From Eubacteriales bacterium (GTDB taxonomy: Bacteria > Bacillota_A > Clostridia > Lachnospirales > Lachnospiraceae): a stretch of DNA of 7,677 bases. Where the stretch lies: positions 1 to 7,677 of the forward strand of contig JAUNJL010000092.1 of NCBI GenBank assembly GCA_030533315.1, read 5' to 3'. How positions within the stretch are numbered: position 1 is the stretch's first letter; every line of letters begins with the position of its first letter. Shown one piece after another: positions 1-6,282 of this stretch. The translations under genes were made by a program, and so were the position numbers. Below the pieces are notes generated by a model that worked only from the letters and a program-made list of their open reading frames with translations, searched no databases and was not told the origin of the DNA.

Positions 1-386
1 TATCTGCTCTTTTTACTGCTCTGAATCTGATACTTTCCTAATGAATTGTACCACAACAAGCACAAACAAGCACTTACTATTTTGAAAGAATTGACAAAAA
101 AATAAGCCATAAACGGCTTGAATAAAGGATTTATTAAAAATATGTTTTTGGGTAAGTGTCAAAGACCCGCATTTGAGGCATTGGGTGAGGGGAGGATGAA
201 GATGTAATACGATATGTAAATACTCGGGAAATCTGTTTTCTGCTGGCATTGAAGTTGGGCCGTGGTTTGTGGAAGGGTTCTGCCCGAGTGGAGACTGATT
301 TACGAAATGGTTTCTTATGTTTGTTTTTGAATTTTTCATTTGGATGTGCGCATTGTTGAAATCGGACTTAGAGTATCATTATCATT

Positions 387-427
387 GGAAAAAAGAAAAA
401 ATAAAGAGAAGAGAAAAAACTCTTCTC
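387..427 (-). terminator. Rho-independent terminator-like hairpin facing left
   Basis: Perfect 8-bp arms GAGAAGAG (406-413) and CTCTTCTC (420-427) enclose a six-A loop. Read on the minus strand the hairpin is followed directly by a long T-rich run (about 387-405), the usual intrinsic terminator design. On the plus strand no T run follows. There is no minus-strand gene between it and the convergent region near 2339, so it has no obvious client and may be left over from a lost gene. Confidence 0.45.
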
Positions 428-685
428 AACCATACAGATAAATGAGGAAATTGAAATGGATTAGGATGGTATTTTGTGATAAGATAAAGCAAGGTGAAAT
501 GAATGTTTTGTAGGCGGTTTTCGGTAATTGTGAAGCTAAAAATGTGCTTAGTCAATGGCCATACCCAGGCATGGGAGATTGTCTTGGCAGCGCTGGGGGG
601 ACTTGCGGCCGGGGATTGGTGCGTTTGGGGGTGCGGAAGGATTGCTCATCCGGCAAGCTGGACAGCCCGCTTACCTCCCCGTGAT

Positions 686-710
686 TTGTAGGATACCGAG
701 TTCCCTACAA
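686..710. promoter_or_regulatory. Dyad of unknown role upstream of the oxidoreductase
   Basis: TTGTAGG (686-692) and CCTACAA (704-710) are perfect inverted arms separated by 11 bases, about 85 bases before the oxidoreductase start. The size and position fit an operator for a dimeric repressor or a short leader hairpin. It has no T run, so it is not a terminator. No regulator gene is next to it, and nothing identifies the binding protein. Confidence 0.3.
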
Positions 711-733
711 GAAGAATTACAAAGAAAAAATAA

Positions 734-771
734 GCTCAGGGTAACGTTTTCATTACGTTTTGTGCCTGAGC
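734..771 (+). promoter_or_regulatory. Leader hairpin with cre-like LacI-family half-site
   Basis: GCTCAGG (734-740) pairs with CCTGAGC (765-771), and GTAA (741-744) with TTAC (753-756) can extend or compete with the stem. Inside, 739-752 matches the cre consensus TGWNANCGNTNWCA at 8 of the 10 defined positions; the right half AACGTTTTCA is perfect and the left half is poor. A CcpA or other LacI/GalR-type operator in front of a sugar-type dehydrogenase would make physiological sense. The site ends 24 bases before the chosen start codon, so it could act as a downstream roadblock or mRNA structure. Confidence 0.35.
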
Positions 772-795
772 GAAGCGAAAGGAATGGATATAAGG

Positions 796-2079
796 ATGGA
801 AAAAAGGCTGACGGCTGTGATCATTGGCATGGGAAGCAGGGGTAAAAACACTTACGGTGCGGAGTTTTTGATGCAGAAGGACAGAGTTGCCGTAACGGCC
901 GTTGCTGATATTGACGGTGAGCGCCTGCGCTTGGGCGGGACAGCTCATGGAGTACCGGAGAAGATGTGGTTTCAAAGCGGGGAGGAGCTTTTGGAGCAGC
1001 CAAGGCTGGCGGATTTTGCGGTGATCTGCACCCAGGACAGGCAGCATGTTCCCCATGCAGTCGCTGCACTGCGGAAGGGCTATGACGTACTTTTGGAAAA
1101 ACCTGTTTCGCCGAAGCTTTCTGAGCTGCAGGAGATCGTCCGTGTGGCGAAGGAGGAAAATAGACGGGTCGTGGTGTGCCATGTGCTTCGGTATACTCCG
1201 TTTTTTGGCATGATCAAAAACATGATCGATGATGGAAGGCTGGGCCGGATTGTAAATATACAGGCCTTGGAAAATGTTTGCTACTGGCACCAGGCCCATA
1301 GCTTTGTACGGGGAAATTGGCGGAGAGAAGAGGAGACAAGTCCCATGATTCTGGCGAAATGCTGCCATGACCTGGATTATCTGATCTGGCTGGCTGGAAG
1401 CAGGTGCGAAAGGGTATCTTCCTTTGGGTCTCGTATTTATTTTCGGCCGGAAAATGCTCCAAAAGGGGCGGCGAAGCGGTGTACCCAAGGCTGCAGGGTA
1501 AAGGAGGAGTGTCCCTACAATGCGGAGAAGATTTATCTGATGGACAAGAAAACAGGAGTTTTAAATGGAAACACCGGTTGGCCGGCGGACACCCTTTCCG
1601 AGCATCCCACGGAGAGCTCCATTCGCAAGGCTATTGAGGAGGGGCCGTATGGGCGATGTGTATTTTTTTGTGATAATGATGTGGTAGATAATCAGATCGT
1701 GAATATGCAGATGGAAAACGGTGCGGCGATTTCCCTTACCATGAGTGCTTTTACCAGCACCGGCGGAAGGACCATCAAGGTTATGGGGACGCTTGGGGAC
1801 GTGTGGGGAGACATGCACCAGAATATCATCCGGGTATGTGAATTTGGGAAGGAGCCAGAAACCATTGATTTGGGAAGGATGTCCAACGATTCTGGGGGAC
1901 ATGGCGGCGGCGACAGAGGTCTGGTTCTTTCCGTGTTGGATTACCTGGAAGGGAAAACGATAAAAAATACCATTACCACCTTGGAGACTTCCATTGAAAG
2001 TCATTTGGTGGCTTTGGCGGCGGAAGAATCAAGACTTCATCATGGAACGCCTGTGGAGATTGGGAGAATGAGAGGATAG
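796..2079 (+). CDS. Gfo/Idh/MocA family NAD(P)-dependent oxidoreductase
   Basis: Predicted cytosolic dehydrogenase of 427 residues acting on a sugar, sugar acid, inositol or similar polyol; the exact substrate cannot be read. The N-terminal Rossmann fold has GMGSRG (residues 11-16), with Asp37 after beta-2, which favours NAD. The family EKP motif is at 100-102 and the putative catalytic CCHDLDYLIW block at 188-197, with His190 and Asp193. A Cys-x3-Cys-x5-Cys-Pro-Tyr cluster (C228, C232, C238), seen in a subgroup of this family and possibly metal-binding, follows. Near the C-terminus is a glycine-rich GHGGGDRGL motif. I chose ATG 796 because AAAGGA (778-783) lies 12 bases upstream; ATG 784 and TTG 760 are in frame but worse placed. 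It stands alone on this strand and converges with the MATE gene. Confidence 0.9.
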   Translation: MEKRLTAVIIGMGSRGKNTYGAEFLMQKDRVAVTAVADIDGERLRLGGTAHGVPEKMWFQSGEELLEQPRLADFAVICTQDRQHVPHAVAALRKGYDVLLEKPVSPKLSELQEIVRVAKEENRRVVVCHVLRYTPFFGMIKNMIDDGRLGRIVNIQALENVCYWHQAHSFVRGNWRREEETSPMILAKCCHDLDYLIWLAGSRCERVSSFGSRIYFRPENAPKGAAKRCTQGCRVKEECPYNAEKIYLMDKKTGVLNGNTGWPADTLSEHPTESSIRKAIEEGPYGRCVFFCDNDVVDNQIVNMQMENGAAISLTMSAFTSTGGRTIKVMGTLGDVWGDMHQNIIRVCEFGKEPETIDLGRMSNDSGGHGGGDRGLVLSVLDYLEGKTIKNTITTLETSIESHLVALAAEESRLHHGTPVEIGRMRG

Positions 2080-2338
2080 CCAGATATCGTACAGGCGTCA
2101 ATACTGGATAGGGAGTGATCTTATTTTCCGTATCACTTCTTGTAAGCCGTCTGCGTGGCATTGTTGTGTATGGAAATAGCAGGAGTTTTTTTTAATATGT
2201 CGGTGGGAGAGAATGGTACGATGGGAATTTGAAGTGTGTGGTATATGGGCGGAGGATCAAGGGCTGGTCATGGGTGCGGAGACGCAGATGGGAAACCGGT
2301 GCGCTTCTTGACCCTCCGCCATGGGATGGAGGTGACAC
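2080..2338. other. Convergent intergenic region
   Basis: This 259-base gap lies between the 3' ends of the oxidoreductase (+) and the MATE gene (-). A weak hairpin, AGTGAT (2114-2119) with ATCACT (2132-2137) followed by TCTTG, is the only candidate terminator for the oxidoreductase, and a run of eight T occurs further on without a stem. The strong structure is the long hairpin at 2248-2320, listed separately. Short open frames here are not convincing as genes. Confidence 0.5.
2248..2320 (+). other. Long imperfect hairpin, candidate structured RNA
   Basis: The 73 bases fold into nearly continuous pairing. GGCGGAGG (2248-2255) pairs with CCTCCGCC (2313-2320), and TCAAG (2257-2261) with CTTGA (2307-2311) after a single A/C mismatch. 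GCTGGT (2263-2268) pairs with ACCGGT (2295-2300) using two G-U pairs, CAT (2269-2271) with ATG (2288-2290), and TGCG (2275-2278) with CGCA (2283-2286) closing a GAGA (GNRA-type) tetraloop. The two G-U pairs would be A/C mismatches on the minus strand, so a plus-strand RNA is favoured. No T run follows on either strand, so it is not a standard terminator. It begins 168 bases after the oxidoreductase stop. It could be a 3' UTR element, a small RNA, a repeat unit or decayed coding sequence. Confidence 0.4.
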
Positions 2339-3721
2339 TTACGGAGATGCCATGGAATGGGAAGCCTGTTCCCGCTTTGCCAGATGCCGGTTGATGACAA
2401 GGAAAAACACCAGGGTGGTGACGGAGGAGTTGAGGATATCGGCAATTGGCTCGGCGTAAAAGGCTGCCTTGGCGGTGAAAAATGCGGGCAGCAGGAATGT
2501 GCAGAGCACGTAAGTGCTTTTGCGGGCGATGGAAAGGCAGAGAGCCGTCTTTGCCCGCTCCAGGGCAGTAAGCCCGTCCACGAATACAAACTGGAAGCTG
2601 AGAGGGATGATCATCATGGTGTATACCTGGATCGCCCATATGGAAAGCTCCACGTAGTCCGGCTGTGTGGTGAAGAGACGGACAAAGTATCTGGGTATAA
2701 AACGGGACAGTAAAAACATGAATGTGGTAAAGGACAGCATCAGGGCCAGAATCCATTTTTCCGCCTGCTTTACCCGGAGCGTTTCTCTGGCGCCATAATT
2801 GTAGCTGAGGATGGCCTGGGTGCCGCCGCTGATCCCGATCATGGGGGAGGTGATCAGCAGGAGATAGCTTTGGGCGATGGTGGCGCAGGTGATGAGCATG
2901 TCTCCTGAGGAACCGCCGTATTTTTGGAGGACAGTATTCATAACGATGAGAAGGGCGCTGTCCGTGGCCAGGATCAGAAAGGGAGAAAGTCCCAAATAAA
3001 GGATTTTACCCATGATCCTCAGATCATACTGGCCAAAGGAGATCCGGACGTGGATCCGGGGTCCCATGAGAAACCATAGGGCAAAAAGAAAGGATGCGAT
3101 CTGGGAGATCACCGTGGCCAAAGCGGCTCCTCCAACGCCCATATGGAGGACGAAGATAAAAACCGGATCCAGGAGGATGTTGGAAATGGCGCCGATCAGG
3201 ACCGTTGCCATTCCGATCATGGGAAAGCCCTGGCAGTTGATGAAATAATTCAATCCAGAGGCCATCAGGGCAAAAAAGGATCCCGCCGTATAGATGGTCA
3301 TATAGGTGTTGGCATAGGGAAAGGTGCTTGCGCTGGCGCCAAACAGCATCAGCAGCTTTTCCTTGCAAAGCAGAAAACCGATGGTCAGGAGGAGGGAAAA
3401 AACGCACAAAAGCAGAAAGGAATTGGCGAGAAGCTGTTTTGCCTTTTGATGGTTTTTTTCGCCCATGCGGATTCCCATAAGGATGGATCCTCCCAGGCCT
3501 ACCAGGGTTCCGAAGGAGCTGAGCAGGGTGACGATGGGGCCGCAGATACCGGCACCGGCCAGTGCCAGATCACCTACCTGCGGGATGTGACCGATGTACA
3601 TACGGTCTACGATGCTATATAGGACATTGACCAGCTGAGCCACCATGGAAGGGATGGCAAGTCTGAAAACAAGGGAAGAGACAGGATCCCTTCCCAGATC
3701 GGCGGTAGCTTTTACTTTCAT
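2339..3721 (-). CDS. MATE family efflux transporter
   Basis: A 460-residue inner-membrane antiporter of the multidrug and toxic compound extrusion family, which uses a Na+ or H+ gradient to export cationic drugs or metabolites. The length is normal for the family and the chain is almost wholly hydrophobic, with about 12 membrane segments expected. The N-terminal hallmark is present: a polar start, then LAIPSMVAQLVNVLYSIVD and DRMYIGHIP (about residues 21-46). GxxLGLGGSILMGIRMGE-like sequence follows, and a GISGGTQAILSYNYGA segment in the second half repeats the first-half pattern. The start at 3721 is supported by GAAAGGGG four bases upstream. The C-terminus is short and hydrophilic (HLAKREQASHSMASP). 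The nearest homologues are probably the MepA/NorM-like clostridial branch. Substrate is unknown; no regulator gene is adjacent. Confidence 0.93.
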   Translation of the reverse strand: MKVKATADLGRDPVSSLVFRLAIPSMVAQLVNVLYSIVDRMYIGHIPQVGDLALAGAGICGPIVTLLSSFGTLVGLGGSILMGIRMGEKNHQKAKQLLANSFLLLCVFSLLLTIGFLLCKEKLLMLFGASASTFPYANTYMTIYTAGSFFALMASGLNYFINCQGFPMIGMATVLIGAISNILLDPVFIFVLHMGVGGAALATVISQIASFLFALWFLMGPRIHVRISFGQYDLRIMGKILYLGLSPFLILATDSALLIVMNTVLQKYGGSSGDMLITCATIAQSYLLLITSPMIGISGGTQAILSYNYGARETLRVKQAEKWILALMLSFTTFMFLLSRFIPRYFVRLFTTQPDYVELSIWAIQVYTMMIIPLSFQFVFVDGLTALERAKTALCLSIARKSTYVLCTFLLPAFFTAKAAFYAEPIADILNSSVTTLVFFLVINRHLAKREQASHSMASP

Positions 3722-3749
3722 GTTTCCCCTTTCGTGCTGCGCTTGCTGT

Positions 3750-3769
3750 ATCGCCTATGGCGATTTTTT
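3750..3769 (+). terminator. Orphan terminator-like hairpin in the MATE leader
   Basis: ATCGCC (3750-3755), loop TAT, GGCGAT (3759-3764), then a run of six T ending at 3769. This is intrinsic-terminator design for plus-strand transcripts. No plus-strand gene precedes it, because the MATE gene occupies the other strand up to 3721. It may be a scar of a displaced gene. On the minus strand the same hairpin lies in the MATE 5' leader, just before its ribosome-binding site, without a T run. Confidence 0.4.
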
Positions 3770-3840
3770 CATGCGTATTTTTGCCCCACAGCCTGTTTCT
3801 GTCCCGTAATGAGGACAGTCAGAGGCGTTTGCAGCCGGCG

Positions 3841-3942
3841 CAGAATGATTTAGTAAGGGTATCATACACCAACGGAGAAGCAGCTTCAAGAGCAATAAGA
3901 AAAAATGGTGTTCTTTTTGAGGGACTTTCTATCATAGCCTGA
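3841..3942 (+). pseudogene. 3' remnant of an unknown plus-strand gene
   Basis: An in-frame stretch ending in TGA at 3940-3942 reads like a genuine protein tail (QNDLVRVSYTNG ... NGVLFEGLSIIA) and is clearly AT-richer than the MATE gene beside it. Upstream in the same frame the sequence becomes the MATE leader with its hairpins and loses protein character, so the 5' part seems to be missing. The stop is only six bases before the next small gene, operon-style spacing. From the mobile-element context it might be the C-terminal end of a second serine recombinase, but no catalytic motif remains to prove this. Confidence 0.35.
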
Positions 3943-3968
3943 AAGAAAATGGTGATTGTTTTGAGTGA
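3902..3968 (+). repeat. Imperfect 23-bp direct repeat, 44-bp period
   Basis: Bases 3902-3924 and 3946-3968 both begin AAAATGGTG and end TTTTGAG-x-GA, with about 19 of 23 positions identical. The period of 44 is not a multiple of three, so the repeat is not a protein repeat in one frame. The first copy lies in the tail of the remnant gene and the second covers the start codon of the following small gene. It may be chance, a local duplication, or a recombination scar. Confidence 0.3.
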
Positions 3969-4167
3969 GCTCGAAGTAAGGATGCGCATCAGGAAGGATG
4001 GCAGGTATTTGGATTTCCAGGAGCTTTCCCGGGAAGAGCAAAGGAGGCTGGTGGAAGGGCAGATGGATCTGGCCATGGGGCGGATCGGATATGTGCGCAT
4101 CCGGGAAGAAAAAGGGGAGGCGGAGGATATCGTTTCCGGCAGTCCGGTGGTCCGGATGGAGAGATAG
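3949..4167 (+). CDS. Small hypothetical protein, recombinase-associated
   Basis: A 72-residue, charged, soluble protein without membrane segment or signal peptide. I do not recognise a named family with confidence. The block RIRKDGRYLDFQELSREEQ (residues 13-31) followed by a helix (RRLVEGQMDLAMGRIGYV) resembles the short proteins that sit between or after serine recombinase genes in clostridial integrative elements. That link is from memory of the pattern and context, not a search. The start ATG 3949 has a weak GAAAG five bases or fewer upstream and overlaps the end of the preceding remnant's operon-like gap; GTG 3952 is an alternative. It converges on the serine recombinase with a 22-base gap. 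A strong terminator for it lies at 4248-4289 inside that gene. Confidence 0.55.
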   Translation: MVIVLSELEVRMRIRKDGRYLDFQELSREEQRRLVEGQMDLAMGRIGYVRIREEKGEAEDIVSGSPVVRMER

Positions 4168-4189
4168 GGGCTTCTATGCGGTATCTGTC

Positions 4190-5914
4190 TCAACGCTTTG
4201 CCATGCCGAACAGGATGGCGGTAGCCGTGCTGAACGATGTTGGTAGAGAAGCCTCAGAAATGGCGCCTTCTGAGGCTTCAGCTTTTTTTGACGCTTCTAT
4301 AGCCCCTTTTACATTCTTTGCTATCGCAAACTGCCATTTGTACGGCAGCATATTCAAATATACATCAATGTGGTCTTTATCGTTGACTACCATTTTGTCG
4401 AGTAGCTGTGTGTAGTAGTTATCTTCGTACTGAACACCGCTTATAAGTTCTTCAATAGCTTTTGTTATATCGTCCAACAGTTCCTGTTGCTTTGCCATTA
4501 TTTCCTGTTGTTTTTCAATACCGTCTGTCATTGATTTCAGTTGTTCGATTTCTTCATCGTATTTCCCTCGAAGGGTGGTAAACTCGCTTTTGTCAATATC
4601 GCCGCTTGTATAAAGGTCAATCAATCCTGTACGCCTTTTCTTTGCTTCCTCGATTTTGACCGCCAAAGCACTTGCATTTGTTCCTGTTAAATCCATAGAA
4701 ACAACAGCTTCAATCGTCTTAGTCAAGCTGAAGACTATTTTCTGACGATTAAATTTAAGCTCTTTGCAGACAAGGTACATAAGATAGACAGCATCTTCAT
4801 TTCGGATACTCTCTCCAGAGCAGCCCACTTGGTTTCCTGCCTTATCAATATGAGGATTTCCGTTTTTTGCTCCTTCAAAGCAACGCCACGCCTTATATTG
4901 GCTTCCGTCTTTTCGGGTTCGATATCTGGCAACATAGCTTGCTCCGCATCTGCCGCATTTGATTTTACCAGAGAACGGATAGCGGTTGCTATGCTTCGCT
5001 TTCCTCTCTGGAGACAGCGCTTTTTCGTCTAATATGCGGTTGGCTTTCTCGAACAGCTCACGGGATACAATCGGCTCGTGGTGGTCTTTGATAATCACAA
5101 ATTCTTCCTGCCCTCGGTTGTATTTCTTTTCGTGGGATAGGAAATCTGGCGTGTAGGTTTTCTTCTGCACCAAATCTCCGCAATATTTCTCGTTGCGTAT
5201 AATTCGAAGAATAACCGTATTCTGCCATTCCTTAACACGCATAGGCTTAATGCCTTCCTCACGGAGTTCACGGGCGATAACGTGCGTTCCTTTTCCTTCA
5301 TATACAAACTTGTGAAAGATGAGTCGGACAATTTTTGCCCCTTTTTCGTTGATTGTCATTTTGCCGTCTTTTACATCATATCCGAGCATACTCCGTCCAA
5401 ATACGACACCTTGCTCCATCTGGCGTTTCTGCCCCCATTTCACACGCTCAGAAGTCTTTCGGCTTTCTTCCTGTGCGATAGAGGACATAATGGCAAGCCG
5501 AAGCTCCGCATCGCCGTCCATTGTGTTGATACCGTCATTCATAAAGATAACGGCGACACCGTGCTGTTTAAGGTCACGGGTATAATAAATACTGTCAAGG
5601 GTATTTCTGGCAAAACGGGAGATTTCTTTCGTGATAATCAAATCAAAATCACCGTTTTTGGCACATGCGATCATCCGGTTAAATTGTTTACGCTTTTTTG
5701 TGCTTGTGCCAGAGATGCCCTCATCAGCGAAGATTTCATAAAGCTCCCAATCGGGATGATGTTCAATGTATTGCTTAAAGTAACGCTGCTGGCTTTCAAG
5801 GGAATTGGCTTGGTCTTCATTATCCGTGGAAACACGGCAGTATGCAGCGACTCTCATTTTCTTTTTTTTCGTTTTTCGCTCTCTGTTTAAGAGTTCAAAT
5901 TCGATAGTAGGCAT
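4190..5914 (-). CDS. Large serine recombinase (site-specific integrase)
   Basis: A 574-residue DNA integrase/excisionase that would join attachment sites through a phosphoserine intermediate. The resolvase catalytic domain covers about residues 20-165: YCRVSTD with nucleophile Ser29, GISGTSTKKRKQF (67-79), and ITKEISRFARN (94-104) with the conserved arginines. The recombinase domain runs about 175-300. A zinc ribbon has C320-x2-C323 with C345 and C365. A coiled coil covers about 415-490, as usual for synapsis control in this group. Length is normal and no internal stop is seen, so it may be functional. The start at 5914 has AAAGGAGA (5921-5928) six bases upstream. The last ~30 residues (from E546) are encoded by the hairpin that terminates the opposing small gene and by GC-richer DNA, so the native C-terminus may end earlier. 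Confidence 0.93.
   Translation of the reverse strand: MPTIEFELLNRERKTKKKKMRVAAYCRVSTDNEDQANSLESQQRYFKQYIEHHPDWELYEIFADEGISGTSTKKRKQFNRMIACAKNGDFDLIITKEISRFARNTLDSIYYTRDLKQHGVAVIFMNDGINTMDGDAELRLAIMSSIAQEESRKTSERVKWGQKRQMEQGVVFGRSMLGYDVKDGKMTINEKGAKIVRLIFHKFVYEGKGTHVIARELREEGIKPMRVKEWQNTVILRIIRNEKYCGDLVQKKTYTPDFLSHEKKYNRGQEEFVIIKDHHEPIVSRELFEKANRILDEKALSPERKAKHSNRYPFSGKIKCGRCGASYVARYRTRKDGSQYKAWRCFEGAKNGNPHIDKAGNQVGCSGESIRNEDAVYLMYLVCKELKFNRQKIVFSLTKTIEAVVSMDLTGTNASALAVKIEEAKKRRTGLIDLYTSGDIDKSEFTTLRGKYDEEIEQLKSMTDGIEKQQEIMAKQQELLDDITKAIEELISGVQYEDNYYTQLLDKMVVNDKDHIDVYLNMLPYKWQFAIAKNVKGAIEASKKAEASEGAISEASLPTSFSTATAILFGMAKR
4248..4289 (+). terminator. Strong terminator for the small plus-strand gene
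   Basis: GAAGCCTCAGAA (4248-4259) and TTCTGAGGCTTC (4268-4279) form a perfect 12-bp stem with an eight-base loop, followed by AGC and seven T (4283-4289). This is a textbook intrinsic terminator for plus-strand transcripts, placed 80 bases after the stop of the small gene at 4167. It lies within the 3' coding end of the minus-strand recombinase, where it encodes EASEGAISEA (residues 546-555). The minus strand has no T run after the stem. Confidence 0.75.
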
Positions 5915-5953
5915 AGTACCTCTCCTTTCCCGACAAATGTTTTACGTATTTTA

Positions 5954-5982
5954 AGTATAACGATTGAGTGCGGAGATGCCGA
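5954..5982 (-). promoter_or_regulatory. Possible promoter of the recombinase gene
   Basis: On the minus strand TATACT (5959-5954) is a good -10 box. Seventeen bases upstream is TCGGCA (5982-5977), matching four of six bases of the -35 consensus. The -10 is about 40 bases before the recombinase start, giving a short leader that holds its ribosome-binding site. The -35 box overlaps the left arm of the inverted repeat at 5979-6011, which would suit autoregulation. Assigned by eye only. Confidence 0.35.
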
Positions 5983-6011
5983 ATGCGCAAACTTCAAAAT
6001 CGTACATTCGG
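5979..6011. repeat. 33-bp inverted repeat upstream of the recombinase
   Basis: CCGAATG (5979-5985) and CATTCGG (6005-6011) are perfect inverted arms around a 19-base centre. The site lies between the recombinase promoter candidate and the terminator of the small upstream gene. A dyad of this size could be an operator, or part of a serine-recombinase attachment or recognition site, which are typically imperfect inverted repeats of 30-50 bp. No second copy is seen in the window. Confidence 0.35.
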
Positions 6012-6021
6012 ATATGTAAAG

Positions 6022-6044
6022 AGCCAAGCGTTTTATGCTTGGCT
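6022..6044 (-). terminator. Hairpin at the end of the small recombinase-side gene
   Basis: AGCCAAGC (6022-6029) and GCTTGGCT (6037-6044) are perfect 8-bp arms with a seven-base loop that contains the stop codon of the minus-strand small gene. On the minus strand it is followed by CTCTTTAC, a weak T tract; on the plus strand a T-rich GCGGCTTTTCTT follows five bases later, so it could work in either direction. It separates the small gene from the recombinase gene transcriptionally. Confidence 0.5.
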
Positions 6045-6239
6045 GCGGCTTTTCTTACTGTATTGCTTTTCAAGTTCTTCTGTGCAGCGTTGTTTTTGTG
6101 AACGAGTCAATAGCTGTCTTTTTTCCAAAGACAGGAGTATCGACTTTTGAATATTTAAGAGGAACGCTGCGTGTTCCTGCTCATTCAGTTCTGGAGCAGG
6201 GGCTCCGACATAAACAAAATCTCTATGTTTCGCCGTCAA
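6033..6239 (-). CDS. Small hypothetical protein of the recombinase module
   Basis: About 68 residues, soluble and mostly helical, with the sequence FVYVGAPAPELNEQEHAAF then a leucine-rich helix and an ELEKQY tail. I cannot name the family. The shape resembles the short SHOCT-like or recombinase-linked proteins found beside serine recombinases in Firmicutes integrative elements. The second half (LLTRSQKQRCTEELEKQY) has the look of a short SHOCT-type helix pair. A perfect AAGGAGG (6248-6242) points to a start nearby; TTG 6239 is the nearest in-frame candidate, although its spacing of about three bases is tight. TTG 6257 is an alternative. The frame stays open further upstream to 6440 only by running through the IS110 fragment in the wrong frame, which is not real coding. 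Confidence 0.5.
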   Translation of the reverse strand: MTAKHRDFVYVGAPAPELNEQEHAAFLLNIQKSILLSLEKRQLLTRSQKQRCTEELEKQYSKKSRSQA

Positions 6240-6282
6240 CACCTCCTTGATTATCAATGTATGATTTACTGCCTGTACAGTA

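Larger units (their letters stand above)
1..733. other. Non-coding or decayed AT-rich stretch, no credible gene
   Basis: I see no convincing gene here. The longest reading frame is on the minus strand (13-339, 108 codons). It has one CxxC pair (CLKCGS), no Shine-Dalgarno before its ATG and no recognisable family, so it could be debris of a zinc-ribbon transposase or chance. Plus-strand frames at 503-691 and 555-845 overlap each other in different frames and look non-biological. Composition changes at about 550: the left side is AT-rich, while 550-680 is GC-rich like the neighbouring oxidoreductase gene. The named sites inside are a leftward terminator-like hairpin (387-427) and a dyad (686-710). 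Confidence 0.5.

Noticed and set aside
503..845. Two overlapping plus-strand small frames
   Set aside because: They use different frames over the same bases, lack ribosome-binding sites and recognisable sequence; at most a decayed gene.
736..1488. A 250-codon minus-strand open frame
   Set aside because: It lies antisense to the well-supported oxidoreductase, shows no family motif or ribosome-binding site, and is explained by codon bias of the real gene.
2249..2396. A plus-strand frame reading like an aldose-epimerase N-terminal strand pattern (VRFLTLRHGMEVTLTEM)
   Set aside because: The resemblance is short, it runs into the antisense of the MATE 3' end, and no start or catalytic residues are present.
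3819..4193. A 124-codon minus-strand open frame
   Set aside because: It is antisense to the small plus-strand gene and gene remnant, is rich in Ser/Pro/Arg as shadows are, and lacks a ribosome-binding site.
5282..5890. A 202-codon plus-strand open frame
   Set aside because: It is antisense to the catalytic domain of the serine recombinase and has no motif; it is a shadow.
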